From Hymenobacter terrestris (GTDB taxonomy: Bacteria > Bacteroidota > Bacteroidia > Cytophagales > Hymenobacteraceae), in contig NZ_JABKAV010000018.1 of assembly GCF_013377905.1 (NCBI RefSeq), forward strand, positions 1-64,000: a DNA stretch of 64,000 bases, written 5' to 3'. Positions 42,802-51,217 of the stretch are shown in pieces. The stretch's first letter is position 1. Every line of letters starts with the position of its first letter. The notes below the pieces were generated by a model. It made no database searches, had not been told where the DNA came from, and saw only the letters and a program-made list of their open reading frames with translations. Position numbers and translations under genes: made by a program.

Positions 42802-43122
42802 CTACTCGGCTGCTACGGTGGTTTTGCTGGCTACTTCGCGGGCAATGGCCGCACGGTCGAAGCGCAGGCGTACCGCCTTGTCAACTTCCACCGTCACCGA
42901 TTCTTCGCTCAGGTCCACGATTTTGCCGTGCAGTCCGCCAATAGTTACCACATGGGAACCCTTGGCTAGGCTGGCCCGGAAGTTTTTGGCGGTAGCCGCG
43001 CGCTTCTGCTGGGGCCGGATCATGAAAAAGTACACCACCCCGGCCATGGCTACCAAGGGCAGGTATTGGATAAGACCTCCGGCACCGGCGGCGGGGGCTT
43101 GCAGCAAAAGAGAAGCGAACAT
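42802..43122 (-). CDS. yajC: Preprotein translocase subunit YajC
   Basis: 106-aa protein with one membrane helix and the YajC motif VVYFFMIRPQQKR at about residues 28-41, followed by a basic domain with KGSHVVTIGGLHGKIVDL. It forms part of the SecDF-YajC complex. It lies 82 nt after the DUF1573 gene on the same strand. A Gly/Ala-rich segment precedes the helix (LLQAPAAGAGGLI). Confidence 0.93.
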   Translation of the reverse strand: MFASLLLQAPAAGAGGLIQYLPLVAMAGVVYFFMIRPQQKRAATAKNFRASLAKGSHVVTIGGLHGKIVDLSEESVTVEVDKAVRLRFDRAAIAREVASKTTVAAE

Positions 43123-43203
43123 AAGTGGGTGTTTCAGCAGGAGAGAAGCAGAATGGGCAATGCTAGGGGAACAGGCGTTACCGAATACTCCCCCAACGCT
43201 GGC

Positions 43204-43731
43204 TTACTGCCGGTAAGGACCGTTCTGGCCGTCGGGCAGGATGTTGGTCTTGATGACCACTTTGTTGATGCTGGGCTGGGTGTTGGCCTGAATAGCCACT
43301 TCCTTGTTCTGCATCCCCGTTTTGCCGTGGGCGTCAAACTGCACGTCAATCGTGCCCTTTCCACCGGGGGCAATTGGCTCCTTGGTCCAGTTGGGCGTGG
43401 TGCAACCACAGGCGGCCGTGGCGTTTTCAATAATGAGCGGCGACTTACCAGTGTTGGTAAACTCGAAAGTGGTCTTTACTATCGCATTCGGCTGGATGTC
43501 ACCGAAGTCGTGGTCAACCTTGGCGAAGGTCATCACCGGCGCGTTGGGATTGGGCGCCTCTGTTTCCGAGCTCACATTGGGATTGTCGATGAGCGGAGCA
43601 GCCGTAGCAGCGTTGGCATCGGCAGCGGCGGCATTCATGCCCTCGGTGCCCACCTCGCTGGGGTTGTTGTTGCAGGCGCCCAGCAGCAGCGCGCCGGAAA
43701 GCAGCAGAGAAGAAAGCAGTGTACGTTTCAT
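43204..43731 (-). CDS. DUF1573 lipoprotein
   Basis: 175-aa lipoprotein (lipobox LLLGAC, Cys20) with one DUF1573 beta-sandwich: VMTFAKVDHDFGDI, FEFTNTGKSPLIIENATAACGCTTP, and PGGKGTIDVQFDAHGKTG. The family resembles Ig-like ASPM/MSP domains and is widespread in Bacteroidetes with unknown role. The ATG at 43731 gives the lipoprotein signal; an earlier in-frame ATG (43821) lies upstream of the -7 element at 43787-43780, so it is excluded. Confidence 0.9.
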   Translation of the reverse strand: MKRTLLSSLLLSGALLLGACNNNPSEVGTEGMNAAAADANAATAAPLIDNPNVSSETEAPNPNAPVMTFAKVDHDFGDIQPNAIVKTTFEFTNTGKSPLIIENATAACGCTTPNWTKEPIAPGGKGTIDVQFDAHGKTGMQNKEVAIQANTQPSINKVVIKTNILPDGQNGPYRQ

Positions 43732-43779
43732 AGGGAACTGAAAGTCAAAATGAGAAGCCGGTATGCGGCTTCCGAAAGA

Positions 43780-43787
43780 CAAATATA
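43780..43787 (-). promoter_or_regulatory. -7 element TATATTTG for the DUF1573 gene
   Basis: Exact TAnnTTTG on the minus strand, 49 nt upstream of the ATG at 43731; it fixes the start. Confidence 0.55.
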
Positions 43788-43823
43788 AGTAAGGTTGAGT
43801 TGCAGTAAGAAATGAAGCCACAC

Positions 43824-43930
43824 AGTAGCCCTACCATTCCGAAGGAGCAGAGGCCTAGGTTAAGCCGTTGAGCAGCAACGCTAAAACGGCTTAATCCGGC
43901 CTCCTTCTTAGCTGGAACGACAGGGCTACT
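43824..43930. repeat. Nested 107-nt palindrome
   Basis: Three nested stems: AGTAGCCCT (43824-43832) with AGGGCTACT (43922-43930), GAAGGA/TCCTTC plus GGCC/GGCC, and TAAGCCGTT/AACGGCTTA (43861-43869, 43885-43893). It lies between isocitrate dehydrogenase and the DUF1573 gene. Confidence 0.75.
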
Positions 43931-43946
43931 ATCTCACCTTTCGCAC

Positions 43947-44957
43947 TTACTTGCCCAGGTTACCGATAATGGCCTGGGTGAACTCGCTGGTGGAGGCCGA
44001 GCCACCCAGGTCGCCGGTGCACTTGCTCTTGTCCAGAAGCGTCAGGTGCAGGGCTTTCTCGATCTGGTCGGCCTTGGCATGCTCGCCGATGTGGTGGAGC
44101 ATCATCAGGGCTGAGCGCAGTAAGGCGGTAGGGTTTGCCTTGCCCTGGCCGGCAATGTCGGGAGCCGAGCCGTGGACGGCCTCAAAAATGGCCATATCGT
44201 CGCCGATGTTGGCACCGGCCACCACGCCTAAGCCGCCTACCAAACCAGCGCACAGGTCGGAAAGGATGTCGCCGAACAGGTTGGTGGTCACAATCACGTC
44301 GAACTGCTCGGGCCGGATAACCAGCTGCATGCACATGTTGTCGATGATTTTCTCCTCATACTGAATCTGCGGAAACTCGCGGGCCGCTTCCTGGGCCGCG
44401 TCGAGCATCACCTTGCCCGCTACCTTCAGAATGTTGGCCTTGTGGGCCATGGTTACCTTTTTGCGGCCGTGCTTGGCGGCGTAGGCAAATGCGGCGCGGC
44501 AAATGCGGCGCGCACCAACCACCGTGTTGCGGGCTATCGAGTCGGCAATACCGTTGTGCTCATCATACATTTCGAGGCCCGAGTACAGCCCTTCGGTATT
44601 CTCGCGAAACAGCACTAGGTCGATGCCCGAGTCGGCGTAGCGCGAGGCAATACCTGGGGTGGTTTTAGACGGGCGTACGTTCTGGTAGAGATTGTACTTC
44701 TGGCGCAGCGTTACGTTGATGCTGCGGAAACCCTTGCCTACGGGCGTAGTAATAGGGCCCTTCAGGCCTACCCGATTTTTCTCCAGCGAATCGAGCAGGG
44801 CCTGCGGAATCAGCTCGCCCGAAGCGTCAAAGGTCGTCTGGCCCGCGTTCTGCTCCTCCCACTGCACCGGAACCTCGGCGGCGGCAAAAATATCGGTTAC
44901 TGCTTTTGTGATTTCGGGACCAATACCGTCGCCGGGGATAAGGGTGATGAGTTGCAT
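43947..44957 (-). CDS. Isocitrate dehydrogenase, NAD-type (IDH/IMDH superfamily)
   Basis: 336-aa decarboxylating dehydrogenase of the TCA cycle. Motifs: [12 protein letters not shown] at the N-terminus, [31 protein letters not shown] (the substrate arginine region), [13 protein letters not shown] (Glu at the position that favours isocitrate over isopropylmalate) and the metal-binding [17 protein letters not shown]. The short length fits the NAD-dependent type. No leu or lys genes are adjacent. The gene sits within the nusB-coaE neighbourhood but is bounded by hairpins, so it is probably an independent unit. Confidence 0.9.
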   Translation of the reverse strand: MQLITLIPGDGIGPEITKAVTDIFAAAEVPVQWEEQNAGQTTFDASGELIPQALLDSLEKNRVGLKGPITTPVGKGFRSINVTLRQKYNLYQNVRPSKTTPGIASRYADSGIDLVLFRENTEGLYSGLEMYDEHNGIADSIARNTVVGARRICRAAFAYAAKHGRKKVTMAHKANILKVAGKVMLDAAQEAAREFPQIQYEEKIIDNMCMQLVIRPEQFDVIVTTNLFGDILSDLCAGLVGGLGVVAGANIGDDMAIFEAVHGSAPDIAGQGKANPTALLRSALMMLHHIGEHAKADQIEKALHLTLLDKSKCTGDLGGSASTSEFTQAIIGNLGK

Positions 44958-45060
44958 TACGTTGAAGAGTTGATGGTTTGAAGAGCGGCCCGGCCGCTCG
45001 GGGAAGCATGACCGGGAACGTTTCCGTAAAGGTACCGATACCGAAGCGGAGCGGGCAACG

Positions 45061-45106
45061 AAAAGTGCCGAAGCCCCGACAGTTGCGTCAGTTCTCCGGC
45101 ACTTTT
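45061..45106 (-). terminator. Hairpin terminator after ytxH-like gene
   Basis: AAAAGTGCCG and CGGCACTTTT arms (45061-45070, 45097-45106) between the ytxH-like gene and isocitrate dehydrogenase. Confidence 0.55.
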
Positions 45107-45180
45107 GTGCATATAATCAGCAAAAAAAGCAGAAAGCACCCGCAACATTGTGCCGGCTACCCGGCGCGTGGTGGGGCTGT

Positions 45181-45492
45181 TTACAGCGTTTTGCGCGAGT
45201 TGATCTGTTCGATGAGCTGGTCGACGTCGCCCAACAGCTGTTCGGCCTTGCTCTTGGCATCCTGAATTACGCGCTGGCCCTCACTTTTGGCCGAGCTGGG
45301 CCCTTGGTCGGAGCGGCTCGTTACAAGATTCTCGGTGAGGTCGGCCAGGGTTTCGCGGTACTTTTCGAGCTGGTAGCTGAGCCAGCTACGAGTCTCACGT
45401 CCCTTTTCGGGGGCATACAACAGGCCAACTACGGCCCCGGTGAGGGCGCCGCCGGCAAAGCACAGAATACCAGTGGTGGTTTTGCTACTCAT
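45181..45492 (-). CDS. YtxH domain protein
   Basis: 103-aa protein with one N-terminal Gly-rich membrane helix (TGILCFAGGALTGAVVGLLYAPEKGRETR, the YtxH pattern ending in LYAPxxG) and a charged helical tail likely to form a coiled coil. General-stress-associated in other phyla, role here unknown. Lies 100 nt downstream of nusB on the same strand and before a hairpin, so nusB and this gene may form a unit. Confidence 0.85.
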   Translation of the reverse strand: MSSKTTTGILCFAGGALTGAVVGLLYAPEKGRETRSWLSYQLEKYRETLADLTENLVTSRSDQGPSSAKSEGQRVIQDAKSKAEQLLGDVDQLIEQINSRKTL

Positions 45493-45592
45493 GGGAAAGG
45501 TGAGTACGGAGAGGTGAGAGATAGAGTATTAGCCCTAAGTACGGGAACGGACGGGTAGTAGTTGGAAGAACGTTCCTCCAACTACATCACGG

Positions 45593-46777
45593 CTACTGGT
45601 TGTCCAGCAAGCCGCGGCCCGACTTGCGGATGGCACCGCTGGCCGTCAGGTCCTGGGCCAGCTTGTCGAGGATGCCATTGACGAACTGCTTGCTTTTAGG
45701 CGTGCTGTAGTTCTTGCTGATTTCGATGTACTCGTTGATGGTCACCTTCACCGGAATAGCCCGGAACAGGTGCATCTCGCAAAGCGCCATTTTCAGCAGG
45801 ATCTTGTCCGTCAGGGCTACGCGGTCCACGTCCCAGTTCTGCGACGAGTCGGCGATGAGTTGCTCGTACTGCGCGTCGTCGGCCAGCGTCTGCTGGTAAA
45901 GGCTCTCGGCAAACTCCTTGTCTTCGGTCCAGTTAGCCGACAGCGACATAAGCACCATGTTCTCGTCGGCCGCCTCATCGAGCATCTTCACCGTTTTGAT
46001 AACCAGGTTTTTCACTACCGAGCGGTTTTCCTCCCAGTTCTGGTCGTCCTCCTCAATGTACTCGGGCAGGGCCGTGCCCTTAAACACGAACTCCTTGTAG
46101 AGGTGCTTGAGCATTTCCTGGTCTTCGGCGTAGCTGCCGGCCGGAGCGGCCAGGTAGCTCAGCAGCTCGGGATCCTGCTTCATCTCATTGCGCCAAGCCG
46201 CCCGCAGCGCATCCAGCTCAGGCTGGCCGTGCCACTTTTGGTTGCGCCGAATAGTCAGGTCCTGCAGCTGCAGATTCTCCATCAGTTTGCTGATGGCCTG
46301 GTTCTCCGAGAGCCGGGTGGTGTCGAGTAACGGCTCCGGGGAGGCCGTCAGCCGCCGCGAGTCGCGCCCACGCTCTTGCTCCAGAATCTGCAGCAGCACC
46401 TCCGGAATATTGAGCAGGTGCAGGTACTGGTCGTGTATGGCTTCAGCTCCGCTCACCAGTTGGCCGGCGTAGTAGGTTTTATCCTTGGCTACGGCCTTTT
46501 GGTAGAACTTGATGGCCTCCTGCACCGCGTCGTTTACGTCAGCATCGTCGGTCGGCTCCGGGGTTTCGCCCGACTTATGCCACTCCTTGAAAATAACCTC
46601 GCCCATCTTGCGCTGGCCTTGCAGCAGCTTGCGGTCGGGGGCTTCAGCCGCCGTCAGGTCGGGCACGAAGGCTTCCGCAATCCGCTCAAGAGCCAAAGAA
46701 TAATCGGACCCGACGGCCTGATGGTAGGCGTACAGGGCCTGCATGACCTTGATGCGGAGCGTGCGACGGTTGAGCAT
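45593..46777 (-). CDS. nusB: Transcription antitermination factor NusB, extended form
   Basis: 394-aa NusB, far longer than the roughly 140-aa proteobacterial form. The N-terminus MLNRRTLRIKVMQALYAYHQA is the RNA-binding Arg-rich start, and the classic fold is at the C-terminus (about 265-385: VDRVALTDKILLKMALCEMHLF, IPVKVTINEYIEISKNYSTPKSKQFVNGILDKL). A central helical insert of about 200 residues separates them. The extended form is normal for Bacteroidetes. NusB acts in ribosomal RNA antitermination. Confidence 0.92.
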   Translation of the reverse strand: MLNRRTLRIKVMQALYAYHQAVGSDYSLALERIAEAFVPDLTAAEAPDRKLLQGQRKMGEVIFKEWHKSGETPEPTDDADVNDAVQEAIKFYQKAVAKDKTYYAGQLVSGAEAIHDQYLHLLNIPEVLLQILEQERGRDSRRLTASPEPLLDTTRLSENQAISKLMENLQLQDLTIRRNQKWHGQPELDALRAAWRNEMKQDPELLSYLAAPAGSYAEDQEMLKHLYKEFVFKGTALPEYIEEDDQNWEENRSVVKNLVIKTVKMLDEAADENMVLMSLSANWTEDKEFAESLYQQTLADDAQYEQLIADSSQNWDVDRVALTDKILLKMALCEMHLFRAIPVKVTINEYIEISKNYSTPKSKQFVNGILDKLAQDLTASGAIRKSGRGLLDNQ

Positions 46778-46790
46778 TTGGTAGAAGTGG

Positions 46791-46872
46791 TTTAGCGCTT
46801 GGTGGTTAGTGCGTAGTACTTAGGCTGTTCTATTGAATCCTCGGCACTTTGCAAAAATCACCAAGCGCTAAA
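46791..46872. repeat. Inverted repeat between nusB and leucine dehydrogenase
   Basis: TTTAGCGCTTGGTG (46791-46804) and its complement (46859-46872) flank 54 bases. The right arm abuts the dehydrogenase stop; it may be a terminator. Confidence 0.5.
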
Positions 46873-46874
46873 AA

Positions 46875-47966
46875 TTAATAGGTTGATTTTACCTTGCCGA
46901 CGGCGGCGATGCGCTCTTCGGCCTGGCGGGTGGCGGCGGCCTGCGGGTGGCTGCCTTCCTGCTCGGCCTTTGCCAGCACCTGCGTAGTGATGTCGTAGAT
47001 TTTCTCGGTCTGGATGAGGGCCGCCTCGCGGTTGCCGCCCACTACTTCCGAATACACGTTGATGAGGCCACCGGCATTGATGAGGAAGTCGGGAGCGTAC
47101 ACGATACCACGCTTCACCAGAGCTGGTCCGTCGATGTTTTCATCGGCGAGCTGGTTGTTGGCGCATCCGGCCACTACCTGGCACTTCAGGCGCGGAATAG
47201 TGTCGGAGTTGAGCGTGGCACCCAGCGCGCAGGGCGAGTAGATGTCCACGTCCTGGTCGTAGATGTCGTTGAGGCCGACCATCTGGGCACCGAAACGGTT
47301 GGCCGCGTCGAGGGCCCGGTCTTCGTAGTAGTCGCTCACGATGAGTTGAGCGCCTTCTTTCTGCAGATATTCCAGCAGGTAGGTGCCCACGTGGCCCATG
47401 CCCTGCACGGCAATGCGCTTGCCGGCCAGCGAGTCGGAGCCGAAGGCGCGCTTGGCGGCGGCTTTCATGCCCATGTAGGTACCGTAGGCCGTTACGGGCG
47501 ACGGGTCACCGGAACCACCCATGCTCTCGGGCAGGCCCGAAACGTGCTTGGTTTCCATCCGGATGAACTCCATGTCGCGGGTGGTCATGTTTACATCTTC
47601 GGCCGTGATGTACTTGCCGTTGAGGTTCTGCACGAAGCGGCCGAATTTGCGCAGCAGCGCCTCGGTTTTCATCGTAGCGGCGTCGCCGATGATGACTGCC
47701 TTGCCACCGCCCAGGTTCAGGCCCGAAATAGCTGCCTTGTAAGTCATGCCGCGGCTCAGGCGCAGCACATCGTTCAGGGCCTCGGCATCCGAAGCATAGT
47801 GCCACATGCGGGTGCCGCCGAGGGCGGGGCCGAGTACGGTGTTGTGAATGCCGATGATGGCTTTCAGACCCGTTTCGTGGTCGTGGCAGTACACTACCTG
47901 CTCGTGCTGGAACTCGGCAATCTGCCCGAAAACGGAGGCCTCGGTTACTATTTGCGTTTCAACCAT
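46875..47966 (-). CDS. Leucine dehydrogenase-type amino-acid dehydrogenase
   Basis: 363-aa ELFV-superfamily enzyme of the Leu/Phe/Val type. N-terminal substrate domain: LKAIIGIHNTVLGPALGGTRMW, the lysine pair in GMTYKAAISGLNLGGGKAVI and TAEDVNM. NAD-binding motif VQGMGHVGTYLLE. It probably deaminates branched-chain amino acids to oxoacids with NAD. Length and motifs match leucine dehydrogenases. A minus-strand TACTTTTG at 48155-48148 is a candidate -7 element far upstream. Confidence 0.92.
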   Translation of the reverse strand: MVETQIVTEASVFGQIAEFQHEQVVYCHDHETGLKAIIGIHNTVLGPALGGTRMWHYASDAEALNDVLRLSRGMTYKAAISGLNLGGGKAVIIGDAATMKTEALLRKFGRFVQNLNGKYITAEDVNMTTRDMEFIRMETKHVSGLPESMGGSGDPSPVTAYGTYMGMKAAAKRAFGSDSLAGKRIAVQGMGHVGTYLLEYLQKEGAQLIVSDYYEDRALDAANRFGAQMVGLNDIYDQDVDIYSPCALGATLNSDTIPRLKCQVVAGCANNQLADENIDGPALVKRGIVYAPDFLINAGGLINVYSEVVGGNREAALIQTEKIYDITTQVLAKAEQEGSHPQAAATRQAEERIAAVGKVKSTY

Positions 47967-48327
47967 AACGTGGGGGAGATGGAAAATGGGTGGGTGGGAA
48001 GGGGAGGATTGGCGTACCTTCGCGGTGGTGGCGGCCCGCTGCCAGCGCCCGGCAGTCGTTAAACGATGGGGAATGGCCTTCGGCTGTTTCCTCTTCGCTC
48101 AATGAACGCCCCGCGCGGCTCGGCCCGATGCCCCCGCAATTCGGGTGCAAAAGTACGCCGATTTGCGGGAGTTTAGAAGTTGGCCGGCCGAGAAGTTAAG
48201 AAGGGCCTGGCACGTAGCCCAACGGTAAGCTGGCGCGGCCACTGCCCCGGATTCAGCCAGTGAAACCCTTTTCGCCGTTTTTAACTTTCTACCTTCCTAT
48301 ACTATACCACTTCCCAACTTTTCGCTG
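47967..48327. other. Intergenic region between divergent genes
   Basis: About 360 bases. A minus-strand TACTTTTG (48155-48148) may drive leucine dehydrogenase. TACCTTCG at 48014-48021 resembles a plus-strand -7 element but lies too far from the ABC gene to be confident. No gene is seen. Confidence 0.5.
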
Positions 48328-50112
48328 GTGCCCGCACTTTACGCAACCAACAAATACCTGCTGCGCTACAAATGGCACTTCCTCGGAGGCGTGCTGTTCG
48401 TGGCCCTGAGTACGCTGCTGGCCATCTTTCCGGCCCAAATCGTGCGCTACGCCTTCGATCTGGTAGGCGAGGGTATTGACTTGTATCACCTGTATGGCGG
48501 CACCCGGGCCCAAACGCAGGTCTACGAGCTGTTTGGGCGCAACGTGCTGCTCTACGCGCTCCTGATTCTGCTGATGGCGCTGCTACGGGGCATCTTCCTG
48601 TTCTTCATGCGCCAGACGCTGATTGTGATGAGCCGGCTGGTGGAAAACGATCAGAAAAACGAAATCTACCAGCACTACCAGAGCCTGCCGCTGAGCTTCT
48701 ACCGCCGCCACAGCACCGGCGACCTGATGTCGCGCATTTCCGAGGATGTAGGCCGGGTGCGCATGTACATCGGGCCGGCCATCATGTATTTTATGCAGCT
48801 CGTGCTGCTGTTCGTGCTCATCGTGCCGCTCATGCTCATGGTGAACGTGAAGCTGACGCTCTACACGCTGCTGCCGTTGCCGGTGCTGAGCATCAGTATT
48901 TTCTACGTCAACAACATCATCCAGCGCAAGTCCGACGAAATCCAACGCTCGTTGTCGGGCATGACGACCTTTGTGCAGGAGGCGTTTTCGGGTATCCGGG
49001 TCATCAAGTCGTTCGTGCGCGAGCAAGACTCGCACCGGCAGTTCACGGCGGCCTCCAACGAGTACAAGGAAAAGTCGCTGAGCCTGAACTTCGTCAACTC
49101 GCTGTTTTTTCCGCTGATTCTGTTTCTGGTGGGCCTGAGCACGATTATTACCGTGTGGGTGGGCGGCCAGGAAGTTATCCGGGGCACGATTACCACCGGT
49201 AGTATTGCCGAGTTTCTGATTTACGTGAACCTGCTTACCTGGCCCGTTACGGCCCTGGGCTGGACTTCCTCGCTGGTGCAGCGCGCCGAGGCCTCCCAGG
49301 CGCGCATCAACGAGTTCATGGATCAGAAGACCGACATCGTTTCGCGCCAGCACATCGAACTGGATATTAAAGGCGAAATCAACTTCGACCATGTGTCGTT
49401 TACTTACCCCGATACCGGCATCCAGGCCCTGCGCGACGTGTCGTTCCGCATCCGGCCGGGCCAGACGCTGGCCGTTATCGGTAACACCGGCTCGGGCAAA
49501 AGCACCGTGGCAGCCCTGCTCTCACGCCTATATGATGTAACTGAAGGCAGCATCAGCGTCGATGGCGTGGATGTGCGTGACCTGGCCCTCACTTCGCTCC
49601 GGAGCCAGATCGGCTACGTACCGCAGGATGTGTTCCTGTTCTCTGATTCCATCCGCAACAACATCAACTTCGGCCTCGACGAGCCTGACGAAGCCCGCAT
49701 GCTGCAGGCCGCCCGCGACGCCAACGTTTACAACAACATCATCGACTTCCCCCAGGGCTTCGATACCAAGCTCGGCGAACGGGGCATTACGCTTTCGGGC
49801 GGGCAGAAACAGCGCGTCAGCATTGCCCGGGCCCTGGTAAAGGAGCCCAAAATCCTGATTCTGGACGACGCCCTCTCGGCCGTAGATACCGACACCGAAA
49901 ATGCTATTCTGGGGGCGCTGCAGCGTATTATGCATAACCGCACCAGCCTCATTATCAGCCACCGTGTGAGCTCGGTAAAGCTGGCCGATGAAATCCTGGT
50001 GCTCGACGACGGACACATTGTGCAGCACGGCACCCACGAAGCCCTTATGCGCGACGAACAGGGCCTCTACCGCGCCCTCTACGAGCGGCAGCTTCAGAGC
50101 GAGGAGGCGTAG
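48328..50112 (+). CDS. ABC exporter half, degenerate-Walker-B subunit (YheI/BmrC-like)
   Basis: 594-aa half-transporter: six membrane helices (about residues 15-310) then an ATPase. Walker A GNTGSGKST at 385-393, signature LSGGQ at 489-493 (canonical), switch His near 545. Walker B reads ILILDD with Asp514 in place of the catalytic Glu. That substitution marks the subunit whose own ATP site is degenerate in heterodimeric exporters such as BmrC/YheI. The partner is likely the convergent gene at 51888-53648. Start is GTG 48328; no better ATG precedes the first helix. The exported substrate is unknown. Confidence 0.9.
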   Translation: MPALYATNKYLLRYKWHFLGGVLFVALSTLLAIFPAQIVRYAFDLVGEGIDLYHLYGGTRAQTQVYELFGRNVLLYALLILLMALLRGIFLFFMRQTLIVMSRLVENDQKNEIYQHYQSLPLSFYRRHSTGDLMSRISEDVGRVRMYIGPAIMYFMQLVLLFVLIVPLMLMVNVKLTLYTLLPLPVLSISIFYVNNIIQRKSDEIQRSLSGMTTFVQEAFSGIRVIKSFVREQDSHRQFTAASNEYKEKSLSLNFVNSLFFPLILFLVGLSTIITVWVGGQEVIRGTITTGSIAEFLIYVNLLTWPVTALGWTSSLVQRAEASQARINEFMDQKTDIVSRQHIELDIKGEINFDHVSFTYPDTGIQALRDVSFRIRPGQTLAVIGNTGSGKSTVAALLSRLYDVTEGSISVDGVDVRDLALTSLRSQIGYVPQDVFLFSDSIRNNINFGLDEPDEARMLQAARDANVYNNIIDFPQGFDTKLGERGITLSGGQKQRVSIARALVKEPKILILDDALSAVDTDTENAILGALQRIMHNRTSLIISHRVSSVKLADEILVLDDGHIVQHGTHEALMRDEQGLYRALYERQLQSEEA

Positions 50113-50119
50113 GTTCTGT

Positions 50120-50212
50120 AAGTCAAAGTGAAAAGGTCAAAAGTAAAAGCTGTCGAACGAGCCACATGGCAACATTCAACGGCTTTTACTTTTGACCTTT
50201 TCTTGTTGACTT
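50120..50212. terminator. Imperfect inverted repeat between convergent genes
   Basis: AAGTCAAAGTGAAAAGGTC... (50120-50150) pairs with GCTTTTACTTTTGACC... (50182-50212) with a few mismatches, leaving a 31-nt loop. Confidence 0.65.
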
Positions 50213-50219
50213 CTAAAAG

Positions 50220-50615
50220 CTACTGCCCCAGAATCACGCGTTTCATGCCGCGCCGTTCGCCGGCCACGCATTTCACGATGTAGGCGCCGCGGGGCAGGTT
50301 GGCCACGCTGAGCACCACCGCCGACTCGCCGGCCAGCAACACGTCGCGGGTGATGACGGGACGTCCATCGGCGCCGTTGACCTCGATGCGGGTGGGACCC
50401 GTGGCGTCGGTATGTACGGTTAGGGCATTGGTAATAGGATTGTGATTAAGCCGCAGCTTCAGCGCTTCGTTGTGAGCCGCTGGCGTCTCCGTGTTGCTGG
50501 TAATCAGGGCTGGGGGAGCTGTGGCTACGGTGGTAGCGGCCGGGGCCTGGGCCCGCGCTATGGTGCCAACTGCCAGCAACGCCAGCAGGCAAACCAGGAA
50601 AGTAGAGGTTTTCAT
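50220..50615 (-). CDS. Small exported protein made mainly of a T9SS type A-like sorting domain
   Basis: 131-aa protein. Signal peptide MKTSTFLVCLLALLAVGTIARAQ, a Thr/Ala/Pro linker of about 25 residues, then a beta-domain with the type IX secretion C-terminal pattern: NPITNALTVH, TRIEVNGADGRPV, LSVANLPRGAYIVKC and the basic end KRVILG. Normally this domain is the tail of a larger cargo; here almost nothing precedes it. It could be a small surface protein or a remnant. Confidence 0.7.
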   Translation of the reverse strand: MKTSTFLVCLLALLAVGTIARAQAPAATTVATAPPALITSNTETPAAHNEALKLRLNHNPITNALTVHTDATGPTRIEVNGADGRPVITRDVLLAGESAVVLSVANLPRGAYIVKCVAGERRGMKRVILGQ

Positions 50616-50848
50616 AGACGTGCTGAAAAAACAAGGTTCAATACGAGTAGGGAAGATACGATGAACACCCCTGCTACTGGTTTTACCGACCTAAAAGTAA
50701 GCCGCTTCTACCGGACAAGAAGCGCGCCAAATCAACTTTTTTGGCGGTCCTTTCTTCTTCAACAGGAGACAACCGGCACGCAAACAGTTGCATATGGTAT
50801 TCTGCCGGCAAATAGCCTGCTGAGGTGCAAGAAAAACCGCCGGGTTGC

Positions 50849-50880
50849 TTGCGTTTTACCGTTTGGGTGGCGTACATTTG
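50849..50880 (+). promoter_or_regulatory. Promoter of tRNA-Pro(GGG)
   Basis: TTG at 50849-50851, 21-nt spacer, exact TACATTTG at 50873-50880, 14 nt before the tRNA: the best match to the Bacteroidetes consensus in the window. Confidence 0.7.
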
Positions 50881-50893
50881 CATCATCATTCAT

Positions 50894-50967
50894 CGGGGTG
50901 TAGCGTAGCCTGGTATCGCGCCAGCATGGGGTGCTGGAGGTCGTAGGTTCGAATCCTGCCACTCCGA
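50894..50967 (+). tRNA. tRNA-Pro(GGG)
   Basis: Acceptor CGGGGTG/CACTCCG with one G:T pair, anticodon stem CCAGC/GCTGG with loop ATGGGGT (anticodon GGG), T-arm with GGTTCGAATCC. CCA not encoded. Confidence 0.94.
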
Positions 50968-50987
50968 CGACGAATGTTTTTCGATTA

Positions 50988-51020
50988 AGCCTCCGGGAAC
51001 CCCACCCGGAGGCTTTTTTT
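50988..51020 (+). terminator. Terminator between tRNA-Pro genes
   Basis: AGCCTCCGGG and CCCGGAGGCT arms followed by TTTTTT. Confidence 0.88.
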
Positions 51021-51094
51021 CGGGGTGTAGCGTAGCCCGGTATCGCGCCTGCTTTGGGAGCAGGAGGCCGCAGGTTCGAATCCTGCCACCCCGA
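51021..51094 (+). tRNA. tRNA-Pro(TGG)
   Basis: Acceptor CGGGGTG/CACCCCG, anticodon stem CCTGC/GCAGG with loop TTTGGGA (anticodon TGG), T-arm GGTTCGAATCC. It starts directly after the T-run of the preceding terminator. CCA not encoded. Confidence 0.94.
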
Positions 51095-51116
51095 CCTCAC
51101 AGTACCCTCTCTTTCA

Positions 51117-51151
51117 AACTGCCCGCTGAACTTTGGTTCGGCGGGCAGTTT
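51117..51151. terminator. Terminator after tRNA-Pro(TGG)
   Basis: AAACTGCCCGC and GCGGGCAGTTT arms around a 13-nt region. Confidence 0.75.
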
Positions 51152-51180
51152 GGCGTTTAGGGATTAGCGGCGCGAAAAAT

Positions 51181-51210
51181 AGCAGCTAATAGCTGTCAGC
51201 TAACAGCTTA
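51181..51210. repeat. Intergenic AGCTAATAGCTG repeat cluster
   Basis: AGCAGCTAATAGCTGTCAGC TAACAGC-like units directly before the stop of the minus-strand gene; AGCTGT/ACAGCT also forms a short stem. Confidence 0.5.
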
Positions 51211-51217
51211 AAAAAAC

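Noticed and set aside
48014..48021. Promoter element TACCTTCG for the ABC gene at 48328
   Set aside because: One mismatch to consensus and over 300 nt from the start; no supporting -33 motif.
46947..48062. Long frame antisense to leucine dehydrogenase
   Set aside because: The dehydrogenase is unambiguous on the minus strand.
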